A stretch of DNA of 64,000 bases, taken from assembly GCF_001544755.2 (NCBI RefSeq), contig NZ_FCOF02000006.1:62001-126000 (forward strand), given 5' to 3'. This stretch comes from Caballeronia catudaia. Lineage in GTDB: Bacteria > Pseudomonadota > Gammaproteobacteria > Burkholderiales > Burkholderiaceae. Shown piece after piece: positions 54,288 through 63,304 of the stretch (positions within the stretch are counted from its first letter, which is position 1; every line of letters starts with the position of its first letter). The notes below the pieces were generated by a model that did no database searches, was not told where the DNA came from, and saw only the letters and a list, made by a program, of their open reading frames with translations. Both the position numbers and the translations under genes were made by a program.

Positions 54288-55913
54288 ATGCCGCTCGCTT
54301 CCCGCTCCTCGCCCTCGCACCGCTGTCTTTCTTCGTTCGCGCTCGCCGCAGCCCTCGTCTGCGCGGCGCTCGGCCACGTGCCCGACGCCTTCGCGCGCGG
54401 CGGCACGAAAGCCGAATCGCAGGCGCAGTCGCCGGAGCGCGCGGCGAAGGGCAAGCGCCCCGCGAAGAGCGAGACGAAGGGCGAAGCCAAGGGCAAAAAA
54501 GCCGGGCACATCGCGAAAGCGAGCGTGCCGGCCGGCCCGCTGCCCGCATCGGTGATGACGGCGCTCGCGCGCGCGCACGTGCCGCTCTCGTCGATAAGCG
54601 TAGTCGTGCAGCGGGTCGGCGCGCCGGTCCCGCTCGTCTCGGTCAATGCGAACGAGCCGATGCTGCCCGCCTCCACGATGAAGCTCGTCACCACGTATGC
54701 GGGACTTTCGATACTCGGACCCGACTATCGCTGGAAGACGACCGCGTACGCCGACGGCGAGCCCGACGCGCAAGGCGTGCTGCACGGAAACCTCTACATT
54801 CAGGGCACGGGCGATCCGAAGCTCGTACCGGAAGAACTGATCGATCTCGTCGAGCAGATTCGCAAGAACGGCATCACGGGCATCGACGGCGCGCTCGTGC
54901 TCGACAAACGTTATTTCGACGCCTCCACCCGCGATCTGCCCGCCTTCGACAACGACGACAGCGCGCCCTACAACGTCGGCCCCGATCCCCTGCTCTATGC
55001 GTTCAAATCGCTGTCCTTCACCTTGACGCCGAGCGCGGACGGTCAGGTGGCCATCGACGTATTGCCGCAGCTCGCGCAACTGCAGATCGACAACGAATTG
55101 CGCGTCACGCGCGGCGCGTGCACGGGATCGCTGCAGGCGGCGTCGCCGAGCGTCGCGCAGACGCAGGGCGGGTTCGTGCAGGCGTCGTTCATCGGCGACT
55201 ATCCGCTGCGCTGCGGCTCGCGCACGGTCAACGTCGCCGCGCTCGATCATTCGACCTTCTTCGCGGGCGGTTTTCTGGCGCTGTGGAAGCAGGCGGGCGG
55301 CACGTTCCAGGGCACGACGCGCGAAGGCCCGACGCCGTCGAACGCGAGGCTCGTCGGCACGCATCGCAGCCCGGTGCTGTCGGATGTCGTGCGCGACATC
55401 AACAAGTTCAGCAACAACGTGATGGCGCGCAACCTGTTCCTCACGATCGGCGCGTCGCAAGCGAAGCCGCCCGCGACGACGGCGAAATCCGCCGCGGCGA
55501 TCCAGTCGTTCCTGAAGCGCAGCGCCCTGCCGATGAACGGCCTCGCGCTCGACAACGGCTCGGGCCTTTCGCGCGATGAGCACATCACCGCAACTTCGCT
55601 CGCCGATCTCCTGCAGGCGGCGAACGCGAGCCCGGTCGCTCAGGTGTTCGTCGAATCGCTGCCGATCGCGGGCGTCGACGGCACGATGCGCAACCGTCTC
55701 ACCAACGCGGGCGCGCTCGGCAACGCGCATATCAAGACCGGCACGCTGCGCGACGTGCGGGCGATCGCGGGTTATGTCGGCGCGGCGAACGGCGAGAGTT
55801 ACGTGGTCGTGAGCTTCATCAACGATCCGCGCGCCGAAGCTGCGCGCGCCGCGCACGACGCGCTGCTCGAATGGGTTTATGAGGGCGCGCGCCGCGCGGA
55901 TGCGGCGGAGTAA
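54288..55913 (+). CDS. dacB: D-alanyl-D-alanine carboxypeptidase/endopeptidase (PBP4 family)
   Basis: This 541-residue class C penicillin-binding protein has a signal peptide at about residues 1-37. A Lys/Glu-rich linker (40-78, KGKRPAKSETKGEAKGKKAG) unusual for the family leads to the active-site SxxK at S129-K132 (PASTMK), SxN in KFSNNVMARN, and KTG in AHIKTGTLRD. It trims peptidoglycan stem peptides in the periplasm. It diverges from the two-component genes with 262 bp between. No other cell wall gene is adjacent. Confidence 0.93.
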   Translation: MPLASRSSPSHRCLSSFALAAALVCAALGHVPDAFARGGTKAESQAQSPERAAKGKRPAKSETKGEAKGKKAGHIAKASVPAGPLPASVMTALARAHVPLSSISVVVQRVGAPVPLVSVNANEPMLPASTMKLVTTYAGLSILGPDYRWKTTAYADGEPDAQGVLHGNLYIQGTGDPKLVPEELIDLVEQIRKNGITGIDGALVLDKRYFDASTRDLPAFDNDDSAPYNVGPDPLLYAFKSLSFTLTPSADGQVAIDVLPQLAQLQIDNELRVTRGACTGSLQAASPSVAQTQGGFVQASFIGDYPLRCGSRTVNVAALDHSTFFAGGFLALWKQAGGTFQGTTREGPTPSNARLVGTHRSPVLSDVVRDINKFSNNVMARNLFLTIGASQAKPPATTAKSAAAIQSFLKRSALPMNGLALDNGSGLSRDEHITATSLADLLQAANASPVAQVFVESLPIAGVDGTMRNRLTNAGALGNAHIKTGTLRDVRAIAGYVGAANGESYVVVSFINDPRAEAARAAHDALLEWVYEGARRADAAE

Positions 55914-56158
55914 GTCTCGCTTTGCGATGTGCTGCGCGGGCATGATCGCCCGGCGCGACCGAAGATTTCTTCTACGAAGTCGCGTTCGATAAGGCGCGCG
56001 CGGCGTGTAAGGTGTCGGGCACGGCGCACGGCCGGGGTGCATCGCGCTTCAGAAGGGCGTGCGGCATCGCTTAATATGCAGCTATGCGGCGTGAAGACCG
56101 CAAGATGGTCGGGCGCCGCAACCGAACTAGAAAACACCGAAGAAGGGAGACGAGGTCC

Positions 56159-57265
56159 ATGAAGAAACAACGCTCGATGCGCGCCGCTCTGGTGCGCTTT
56201 GCTCAAGTCGCGACGGCCAGCGCGGCCTTCACCCTGCTCGCCGCGTGCGGCGGCGGCGGTGACGACAACAACTCCACGCCGGCGGGCGGCGTCAAGCTGC
56301 AGATCGTGTCCTTCGGCGATAGTCTCTCCGATGTCGGCACGTACGCGCCCGTCGCGGCGGCGAATTTCGGCGGTGGGCGATTCACGACGAATCCGGGACA
56401 GGTCTGGGTGCAGAACGTCGCGCAGTATTACGGCGATACGCTGACGCCCGCGATGACGGGCGGTTTCGGGGTCGCGCCGGCGACGCAGGCGGGGCTGGGT
56501 TATGCGCAGGGCGGCGCGCTGGTGACGAATCCGATCGGGATCAACCACGTTTCGACCGATCCGGCGAATTACACCGGTGCGTTGACTGTGCCGATCGTGC
56601 AGCAGGTCACGAACTATCTCAGCGCGCATGGGAGTTTCAATTCGGGGCAGCTCGTGATCGTCAATGGCGGCGGCAACGACATCCTCTATAACTTTCAATT
56701 GGCCGTGGCCGGCGCAATTACGCCTGCCCAGGCGAGCGCGGCGATCGGCAAGGCGGCAATCGATCTTGCGGGCGTGATCGGCAAAGTCGTGCAAAGCGGC
56801 GCGACGCACGTGCTGGTGTCGAACGTGCCGGACATCGGCGCGACGCCGCAGGGCATGATGAGCTCGGCGGCGAATCGCGCGTTGCTCACGCAGGCATCGC
56901 TCGGGTTCAACCAGGCGCTCGCGGCAGCGCTGACGCAATCAGGGCTGATGTCGAAGGTGATTTATCTCGACATCGTGCCGGTGCTTGCCAATGTCACGGC
57001 GAATTTTTCGCAGTTCGGATTCACGGTGTCGAACACGGGCACGGCGTGTAATCTGCAGGCGATGGCGGCGGCGGCGCAGAAGTTCGGCGAGCCGAATCCG
57101 GCTGCTTTTGCGACTTCGCTTTTTTGCTCGCCGGAGACTTTGACCGTTGCTGGCGCGGATCAGACGTATATGTACGCCGATACCGTGCATCCGACGACGC
57201 ATCTGGGCGCGTTGTATGCGCAGGCGGCGGAGCAGGCGGTTGCGAAAGCGGGGTTGGGGAAGTAA
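56159..57265 (+). CDS. GDSL/SGNH-family lipoprotein esterase
   Basis: This 368-residue protein has signal peptide and lipobox LLAAC (Cys30), a GGGGDDN spacer, block I with the nucleophile S55 (SFGDSLSDVG), block III NGGGNDILY and block V DTVHPTTHLG with the Asp/His pair. It is a surface or periplasmic lipid-anchored esterase/lipase; the substrate is unknown. The start at 56159 follows GACGAGG and begins the signal peptide. The terminator at 57290 follows directly. No lipase foldase or secretion gene is adjacent. Confidence 0.88.
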   Translation: MKKQRSMRAALVRFAQVATASAAFTLLAACGGGGDDNNSTPAGGVKLQIVSFGDSLSDVGTYAPVAAANFGGGRFTTNPGQVWVQNVAQYYGDTLTPAMTGGFGVAPATQAGLGYAQGGALVTNPIGINHVSTDPANYTGALTVPIVQQVTNYLSAHGSFNSGQLVIVNGGGNDILYNFQLAVAGAITPAQASAAIGKAAIDLAGVIGKVVQSGATHVLVSNVPDIGATPQGMMSSAANRALLTQASLGFNQALAAALTQSGLMSKVIYLDIVPVLANVTANFSQFGFTVSNTGTACNLQAMAAAAQKFGEPNPAAFATSLFCSPETLTVAGADQTYMYADTVHPTTHLGALYAQAAEQAVAKAGLGK

Positions 57266-57565
57266 GCGATTCCGTTTGAGAATGTAAAAACCGCTCGGAC
57301 GAGGGATCGTCCGGGCGGTTTTTGTTTTTGTTGATGCAGTGATCTCCGCTGGAGCGGAGGGAACCTGGTGGCGTCAAATTAACGCCGGGTGGTGGCATTT
57401 TGACACCAAAAGTGATACACTTGGACTTCCTGTGCGCATAGGATCAGCCTATTAAGGCTGGAGAAGTCAGGGTTAAAGCCCAAATTAGTCACTTACACGA
57501 GAAACCACAGGCTGCAACCGCCGGGAGGCGTCGTAGGCCGAGTCACTTAGAGGAACGAACAAACG
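57266..57565. other. Gap before the toxin-antitoxin pair
   Basis: After the terminator (57290-57324) the region turns less GC-rich. At 57400-57422 TTGACA is followed by a 13-bp dyad AAGTG-ATA-CACTT (57410-57422), a candidate autoregulatory operator/promoter for the downstream antitoxin. The rest (57430-57565) shows no further structure. Confidence 0.5.
57290..57324 (+). terminator. Intrinsic terminator after the GDSL gene
   Basis: ACCGCTCGGACG (57290-57301) pairs with CGTCCGGGCGGT (57308-57319), allowing one G-T type mismatch, and is followed by a T-rich tract. Confidence 0.9.
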
Positions 57566-57874
57566 ATGGCTATCAAGCACAGCGATACGGAAACCTCCGT
57601 TCGCGGGCGGATCACTGCCCGGTTAAGTGCGGAGAACCAAGAAATCCTGCAACTCGCTGCAGATCTTCAGGGGAGTACCCTCAACCAGTTCGTCGTGCAG
57701 GCAGCACTACGGGCGGCAGAGCAGGTGATCGAGCATGATGACGTCATTCGGAACATCCGCTTGTCGGTGAAGCAGTCCGAACGCTTCTTTGCGTTACTCG
57801 ATGCACCTCCGAAGCCGAACGAAGCGCTGCAGCGCGCGATGGAACGTTTTCGGAAAAATAAAATTGGAAGCTGA
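57566..57874 (+). CDS. DUF1778-family antitoxin
   Basis: This 102-residue ribbon-helix-helix antitoxin of the TacA/DUF1778 class has RGRITARLSAENQEILQLAADLQ, GSTLNQFVVQAALRAAEQVI, and a C-terminal toxin-wrapping part (SERFFALLDAPPKPNEALQRAMERFR). The N-terminal half binds DNA and the C-terminus neutralises the acetyltransferase. Its stop overlaps the toxin start region by 11 bp. A dyad about 145 bp upstream is a possible autoregulation site. Confidence 0.93.
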   Translation: MAIKHSDTETSVRGRITARLSAENQEILQLAADLQGSTLNQFVVQAALRAAEQVIEHDDVIRNIRLSVKQSERFFALLDAPPKPNEALQRAMERFRKNKIGS

Positions 57875-58364
57875 AATTCGAAGCCTGGAATCGAAGGACG
57901 ATCGCAGTAGCTTTGACTGTGGCGTTCCTTCACTGAACGATTGGCTGCAGAGGACAGCCAAGCAGCATCAAGAAAAGAACCTGTCGCGCACATTCGTCGC
58001 GATTTTGCCCGGCGATCCGTCTGGAATCGCCGGGTACTATGCTCTCGCCGCCACCTCGGTTGGCACCGCGGGCATGTCTGGCAAGAAACTTCCACGGAAT
58101 GTATCCGCAGTGCTCTTGGCACGGCTCGCCGTTGACAGGAACCATAAAGGTCAGGGCCTCGGCGAATACCTTCTGATGCACGCGCTCGATTCGATCGTCG
58201 GCACGGCGAAAACCATCGGTGTTCAGTGCGTCATCGTTGACGCCATCAACGATGACGCGGCCCGCTTCTACAAGAAGTATGGTTTCGAGCCGCTTACCGA
58301 TCAACCGCTGACGCTGTTCCTGCCGGTGGCATCCATACCGGAACCCGATACAGAGCCGGAGTAG
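57864..58364 (+). CDS. GNAT-family acetyltransferase toxin (TacT type)
   Basis: This protein of about 166 residues has the acetyl-CoA loop DRNHKGQGLGEYLLMHAL and the C-terminal DDAARFYKKYGFEPL with the catalytic-type Tyr. LSRTFVA and IAGYYALAATSV are typical of TacT/AtaT-like toxins, which acetylate aminoacyl-tRNA and stop translation. The start is set at the TTG at 57864, overlapping the antitoxin end; no ATG lies at a suitable place. It pairs with the DUF1778 antitoxin. The CRISPR array begins 225 bp downstream. Confidence 0.9.
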   Translation: MEAEIRSLESKDDRSSFDCGVPSLNDWLQRTAKQHQEKNLSRTFVAILPGDPSGIAGYYALAATSVGTAGMSGKKLPRNVSAVLLARLAVDRNHKGQGLGEYLLMHALDSIVGTAKTIGVQCVIVDAINDDAARFYKKYGFEPLTDQPLTLFLPVASIPEPDTEPE

Positions 58365-58588
58365 CGATAGGGCGCGCCGGGAAACTGGTGTCCTGCACTG
58401 TGGCGGCGCTGGGCGGATTTTCTGTTTTACAAGTTTTCTCCCACCCGTCGCCAGCGCACGCCATGCGCGCTACTACACAATTGGCATGAGCGGCCCTTGC
58501 GTCACCAGAGAGAGAATGGTTTCCTCGGCCCAGACATGAAGGGGTAGGCGGGCGTGTTCGCGCGGCGTTTTCAAGCCCGGCGAGTGAG

Positions 58589-59286
58589 GGTTAAGCTCCG
58601 CGCACGCGGAGGAAACACGGGAGGCATTCCCTGAAAGACCTGCGTCGAGGGTCTATCTCCGCGCATGCGGAGGAAACGCGAGCTTTTTCTGATAGTCGCT
58701 CGCGCGATACGGCCTATCTCCGCACACGCGGAGGAAACGATTTGGCGCGCTGGCGTGCGTCTGAAATGCCGGGTCTATCTCCGCGGACGCGGAGAAAACC
58801 CCTGCGGCATCACACCGTCCTCGTAGCGCACCGGTCTATCTCCGCGCACGCAGAGGAAACCTGCCGCAATTGAAACTCATCGACGGCCAAAAGGGTCTAT
58901 CTCCGCGCGCGCGGAGGAAACGCTCGCCCGCCGTGCTTCAAACGCCGCGATCCGGGTCTATGTCCGCCCACGCGGAGGAACACACTCGTCGGGCCCACTT
59001 CGCCCGCCGATACGGGTCTATCTCCGCCCACGCGGAGGAAACTACTTCTCGAATATCTCGTTCGCCGCGCCCTCAGGTCTATCTCCGCGCACGCGGAGGA
59101 AACCCTTGCAATCTCACGAGTCTGACGCCTGCCGGAGGTCTATCTCCGCGCACGCGTAGGAAACGCATCGCCGATGACGGAGTCGACGCGGCACGGGAGT
59201 CTATCTCCGCGCACGCGGAGGAAACTTCATCCAGACGGGTGGGGTGGCGGCCAAGCAAGGTCTATCTCCGCGCACGCGGAGGAAAC
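58589..59286 (+). CRISPR. CRISPR array, type I-E-like, 12 repeats and 11 spacers
   Basis: Twelve 28-base repeats of the form GGTCTATCTCCGCG...CGCGGAGGAAAC, with a CTCCGCG/CGCGGAG inner stem, are separated by spacers of 33 bases (one of 32). Repeat starts are 58589, 58650, 58711, 58772, 58833, 58894, 58955, 59015, 59076, 59137, 59198 and 59259. The first repeat is strongly altered (GGTTAAGCTCC), and most inner ones carry one to three substitutions; 59076 and 59259 match the consensus. The repeat resembles type I-E repeats. No cas gene lies in the window and no AT-rich leader is evident on either side, so the array looks orphaned and decaying, with the intact side at the right. Confidence 0.97.
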
Positions 59287-59366
59287 CTAAATCATAACCA
59301 TCTGATCCAAAAGCGAAATCCCTGCAATCCATCTTCACAGTTGAGCGCCAAAAAAAGCGCAGCAAA

Positions 59367-60389
59367 TCACTCCTCAGCCTCAAACGCCGCCGCCGCCCTT
59401 CCCAACCGGTCATTAACAGCAATCCACTCCACCGTCTCCGGCAGCTTCTCGATCAAGATCCGCTCCACATTCGCCCGATCGAGCGCCCGCAGCAAGCCAT
59501 AAAGCCCCCGCGCATACGACTGCGGATCTTCCGGCGCCGCCACGAAGTGAACATGCGCAGCCCGCGCCCATTCCCCCGCACTCGACGGCCGCGCCACCAG
59601 CGCGATCTTCCTCCCGCCATCACGACGAAGCATCGCCTCGATCGACGAAAACGGCAGCAGCAAGAGCGGCGTCCTCGGCGCGTAATGCGCCTTCAACGTC
59701 CCCGAAGCCCGCGGCGCCGTCGCATCCGACCCATCGGGCAATTTCGGCGCAACGCCGATCACATCCGCAATCTCCCGCGGACTCACATGCCCCGGCCTCA
59801 GCAACGCCGGAAACCCACGCGACAAATCCAGAATCGTCGACTCGATGCCGACATCCGCCGCGCCGCCATCGAGCACATGCACCGCGCCGCCGAACTCATC
59901 GCGCACATGCTGGGCCGTCGTCGGACTCACGTGCCCGAAGCGATTCGCCGATGGCCCCGCCACCCCGCCCTGCTTCCCGCTAGCAAGACGCCGCGCGTGA
60001 AACGCCGACAACAACTGCTGCGCCACCGGATGCGACGGACACCGCACGCCCACCGAATCCTGACCACCGCTCACAGCCGCCGGAATATGCGCGGCGCGCT
60101 TGAGAATCAGCGTCAACGGGCCGGGCCAGAACGCATCGATGAGCTTTTGCGCATCGGCGGGCAGCTCGCGCACCCAATACCCCGGATCGGCTTCGGGCGC
60201 GAGATGCACGATCACCGGATGATTCGCCGGCCGCCCTTTCGCCGCATAGATGCGCGCGATGGCATCGGGACTTTCGGCGTCGCCGCCGAGCCCGTAGACC
60301 GTCTCGGTCGGAAACGCGACGAGTTCGCCGGCATCGAGCAAGGCTGCGGCTTCATCGATCTGCGCCGCACTCGGATAAATGATGGTCAT
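59367..60389 (-). CDS. Threonylcarbamoyl-AMP synthase (Sua5/YciO/YrdC family)
   Basis: This 340-residue Sua5-type enzyme has an N-terminal YrdC domain (residues 5-210: FPTETVYGLGGDAESPDAI, KGRPANHPVIVH, GPLTLILKR, VAGPSANRFGHVSPT, ADVGIESTILDLS, LLRPGHVS). The Sua5 C-terminal domain follows (TLKAHYAPRTP...), ending VNDRLGRAAAAFEAEE. It makes the L-threonylcarbamoyl-AMP used for t6A in ANN-decoding tRNAs. It is the last gene of the purC-purE-purK-sua5 cluster, 21 bp after purK. Its end lies only 80 bp from the CRISPR array. Confidence 0.95.
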   Translation of the reverse strand: MTIIYPSAAQIDEAAALLDAGELVAFPTETVYGLGGDAESPDAIARIYAAKGRPANHPVIVHLAPEADPGYWVRELPADAQKLIDAFWPGPLTLILKRAAHIPAAVSGGQDSVGVRCPSHPVAQQLLSAFHARRLASGKQGGVAGPSANRFGHVSPTTAQHVRDEFGGAVHVLDGGAADVGIESTILDLSRGFPALLRPGHVSPREIADVIGVAPKLPDGSDATAPRASGTLKAHYAPRTPLLLLPFSSIEAMLRRDGGRKIALVARPSSAGEWARAAHVHFVAAPEDPQSYARGLYGLLRALDRANVERILIEKLPETVEWIAVNDRLGRAAAAFEAEE

Positions 60390-60410
60390 TGCTTCGACAA
60401 CGAAAGAAAC

Positions 60411-61598
60411 TCAATCGAGCGCGATATGCAGCATGCGCGCGCAGTCACGCGCCGCCGTGCGCGCTTCTTCGAGCGTCGCCGCCGTGAAATTGATGTGACC
60501 CATCTTGCGGCCGCGGCGCGCGTCCTCCTTGCCGTACAGATGCAGCCGCGCCGATGGCATCGCGGCGACTTCGGCCCACGCGGGTGCGCGAGCTTTGTCG
60601 CCATCGAACCAGATATCGCCGAGCAGATTCAGCATCGCGGCAGGCGAATGCTGGCGCGTGTCGCCGAGCGGCATGCCGGTCATCGCGCGCACTTGCTGCT
60701 CGAACTGGCTGGTCGCGCAGGCATCGACCGTATAGTGGCCGGAATTGTGCGGACGCGGCGCCATCTCGTTGGCGATCAGCGAGCCATCTTCCAGCACGAA
60801 GAACTCGACGCACAGCACGCCGACATAACCCAGCTTCGCCGCGATGGTCAGCGCCGCGTCCTGCGCCTGAGCGACGAGCGCATCGGAGGCATCGGGCGCG
60901 GGCACGACCGTCTTCGCGAGAATGCCGCTCACGTGCACGTTCTGCGCGAGCGGAAACACGGCGGACTTGCCGTCGCCGCCGCGCGCGATCAGCACGGACA
61001 CTTCGTACTTGAGCGGCATGCGCTTTTCCAGCACGCACGGCACGCCAGAAAGCGATGCATGCGCGTTGCGCACTTCAGCGACATTGCGCACGCTGACCTG
61101 GCCCTTGCCGTCGTATCCGAGGCGCGCGGTCTTCAGAATGCCCGGCAACACGGCGGCGATCTTCTCGTCGGGAATCGCGGCGAGCGCCTGCGCCGACTCG
61201 ATCACCACATGCGGCGCGACCGGCACGCCCGATTCCGCGATGAAGCGCTTCTCCGCGACGCGATCCTGCGCGATCGCCACGCAACTCGCGGCGGGACTGA
61301 CGAACGTGCAGGACGCGAGGAATTCGAGGCTCGCGGACGGCACGTTCTCGAATTCCGTCGATATCGCCGCGCACAGCCGGCCAAGCTCGATGAGCGCGGC
61401 GCGGTCGTCGTAGGCCGCGCGGATGTGGCGGTCCGCGACGGCGCCCGCGGGGCTCGTCTCGTCCGGATCGAGGACGGCGACGCGGTAGCCCATCGATTGC
61501 GCGGCGAAGCAGAACATGCGGCCGAGCTGGCCGCCGCCGACCATGCCTAGCCACGCGCCCGGCAGAATCGGGGAGATTGGGGAGTTTTGTGGATTCAT
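60411..61598 (-). CDS. purK: 5-(Carboxyamino)imidazole ribonucleotide synthase
   Basis: This 395-residue ATP-grasp enzyme converts AIR, bicarbonate and ATP to N5-CAIR in purine synthesis. Motifs are [15 protein letters not shown] (about 19-33), [73 protein letters not shown] and TGMPLGDT. It works directly with PurE, encoded 137 bp upstream in the same operon. The N-terminal residues before MVGGGQLG ([18 protein letters not shown]) are typical for this genus group. Confidence 0.96.
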   Translation of the reverse strand: MNPQNSPISPILPGAWLGMVGGGQLGRMFCFAAQSMGYRVAVLDPDETSPAGAVADRHIRAAYDDRAALIELGRLCAAISTEFENVPSASLEFLASCTFVSPAASCVAIAQDRVAEKRFIAESGVPVAPHVVIESAQALAAIPDEKIAAVLPGILKTARLGYDGKGQVSVRNVAEVRNAHASLSGVPCVLEKRMPLKYEVSVLIARGGDGKSAVFPLAQNVHVSGILAKTVVPAPDASDALVAQAQDAALTIAAKLGYVGVLCVEFFVLEDGSLIANEMAPRPHNSGHYTVDACATSQFEQQVRAMTGMPLGDTRQHSPAAMLNLLGDIWFDGDKARAPAWAEVAAMPSARLHLYGKEDARRGRKMGHINFTAATLEEARTAARDCARMLHIALD

Positions 61599-61735
61599 CG
61601 TGGGGCTGAACGTGGGCTACGTTGCGTTTCGTGGGCGACGCGCACTGCCAACTGCTGATTTCACATTAAACGATGCGACGAAGTGGGAACAGCAACTTCG
61701 CCGCGCACTGGCATCACATCACATTGAAAAGCGCA

Positions 61736-62248
61736 TCAAAGCGGCGGCAGCGCCATGTCGCGCGCGGCCTGATTCTGCTTCACGCGGAAAGCGGCGAGCG
61801 CATCGGCGTACTTCGAATCCGTCGCGCTCAGAATCGATACCGCGAACAGCGCCGCGTTCGCCGCGCCCGCCTCGCCGATGGCGAACGTCGCGACCGGCAC
61901 GCCCTTGGGCATCTGCACGATCGAATGCAGCGAATCGACACCCTTCAGATACCGGCTCGCGACCGGCACGCCGAGCACCGGCAGCGTCGTCTTCGCAGCG
62001 AGCATGCCCGGCAGATGCGCCGCGCCGCCCGCACCCGCGATGATCGCGACGATGCCACGACCGCGCGCGCTCTCGGCGTAAGCGAACATCTCGTCCGGCA
62101 TGCGATGCGCCGACACGACCTTCGCCTCGTACGGCACGCCGAATTCCTGAAGAATCGCGACGGCGTTCTTCATCACGTCCCAGTCGGAGCTGGAGCCCAT
62201 CAATACACCGATGAGCGGTTTGTCATGCGTATGAACTTCGTTCGTCAT
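61736..62248 (-). CDS. purE: N5-Carboxyaminoimidazole ribonucleotide mutase
   Basis: This 170-residue class I PurE has the substrate-binding [16 protein letters not shown], the catalytic-His loop [14 protein letters not shown], and the glycine-rich [20 protein letters not shown] plus PVLGVPV. It rearranges N5-CAIR to CAIR. The ATG at 62248 has AAAGAG upstream and is preferred over a TTG 9 bases earlier. It follows purC by 10 bp. Confidence 0.96.
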   Translation of the reverse strand: MTNEVHTHDKPLIGVLMGSSSDWDVMKNAVAILQEFGVPYEAKVVSAHRMPDEMFAYAESARGRGIVAIIAGAGGAAHLPGMLAAKTTLPVLGVPVASRYLKGVDSLHSIVQMPKGVPVATFAIGEAGAANAALFAVSILSATDSKYADALAAFRVKQNQAARDMALPPL

Positions 62249-62258
62249 CTCTTTCAAC

Positions 62259-63149
62259 TCAATCGAGCGTCTTGCCCGTCAAGCGCTGCAGCGCTTCCTG
62301 ATACTTCTCCGACGTCTTCGCGATCACGTCGTCCGGCAGCTTCGGCGCGGGCGGTTCCTTCTTCCACGTCTGCGTTTCGAGCCAGTCGCGCACGAACTGC
62401 TTGTCGAACGACGGCGGATTCGTGCCGACCTGATAGCCATCGGCGGGCCAGAAACGCGACGAATCGGCGGTCAGCACTTCGTCCATCAGATAGAGCTCGC
62501 CCTTGTCGTCGAGGCCGAACTCGAACTTCGTATCCGCAATGATGATGCCGCGCGTCGCCGCGTATTCCGCCGCTTCCTCGTACAACTGGATGGAAATGCG
62601 CTTGATCGTCGCGGAGAGCTCCGTCCCGATGCGGCGTTCCATCTCATCGTAGGTGATGTTTTCGTCGTGATGGCCCATTTCGGCCTTCGCGGCGGGCGTG
62701 AAGATCGGCTCGGGCAGCTTTTGCGCGTTCTGCAAACCCGGCGGCAGTTCGACGCCGCACACGGAACCGGTCGCCTGATAGTCCTTCCAGCCGCTGCCCG
62801 CGAGATAGCCGCGCACGACCGCTTCGACCAGGATCGGCTCCAGACGCTTCACGACGGCCGCGCGGCCTTTCACTTGCGCGGCTTCATCGGTTGACACGAC
62901 CGTCGACGGATCGATGCCCGTGTTGTGGTTCGGCACGATGTGACCGAGCTTCTCGAACCAGAAATCGGCCATCGTGTTCAGCACGCGGCCCTTGTTCGGA
63001 ATCGGCTCGCCCATGACGACGTCGAATGCGGAAAGGCGGTCGGTCGTCACGATCAGGAGCTTGTCCTGACCGACTGCGTAGTTGTCGCGGACCTTGCCGC
63101 GGCCGAGCAGCGGCAGCGATTTGATCGTGGATTCGTATAGCGTGGACAT
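62259..63149 (-). CDS. purC: SAICAR synthetase
   Basis: This 296-residue enzyme joins CAIR and aspartate. Motifs are [87 protein letters not shown] and [10 protein letters not shown]. The start at 63149 ([13 protein letters not shown]) is the family start; an upstream ATG at 63212 adds unrelated residues. It is the first gene of the pur cluster, 155 bp downstream of the fba gene and its terminator. Confidence 0.96.
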   Translation of the reverse strand: MSTLYESTIKSLPLLGRGKVRDNYAVGQDKLLIVTTDRLSAFDVVMGEPIPNKGRVLNTMADFWFEKLGHIVPNHNTGIDPSTVVSTDEAAQVKGRAAVVKRLEPILVEAVVRGYLAGSGWKDYQATGSVCGVELPPGLQNAQKLPEPIFTPAAKAEMGHHDENITYDEMERRIGTELSATIKRISIQLYEEAAEYAATRGIIIADTKFEFGLDDKGELYLMDEVLTADSSRFWPADGYQVGTNPPSFDKQFVRDWLETQTWKKEPPAPKLPDDVIAKTSEKYQEALQRLTGKTLD

Positions 63150-63230
63150 CGTCATGTACCGGAAAAAAGTGATTTGCCGCCTGGAGACGCAAAGCGGCGA
63201 GGAATCAACCAAAGGGCAAGAGGCGAAACC

Positions 63231-63266
63231 AAAAAAGACGAACGGGCTCCGAACCCGGAACCCGTT
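63231..63266 (-). terminator. Intrinsic terminator after fba
   Basis: AACGGG (63241-63246) pairs with CCCGTT (63261-63266), with an additional CC/GG inner pairing. On the minus strand a TCTTTTTT tract follows. It lies between fba and purC. Confidence 0.8.
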
Positions 63267-63304
63267 GATTTTACTTTACAAAACCCGCCTGTCTCAGATG
63301 ATGC

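Noticed and set aside
57400-57428. Sigma-70 promoter with TTGACA for the antitoxin gene
   Set aside because: TTGACA is good, but the expected -10 at 17 bp spacing (GGACTT) is poor; kept only as a possible operator region.
58870-59502. 210-codon frame across the CRISPR array
   Set aside because: Its product is a repeated SISAHAEET/VYLRARGGN pattern, the translated CRISPR repeat, and not a protein family.
59547-61550. 667-codon frame on the plus strand
   Set aside because: Antisense to sua5 and purK, which have clear catalytic motifs.
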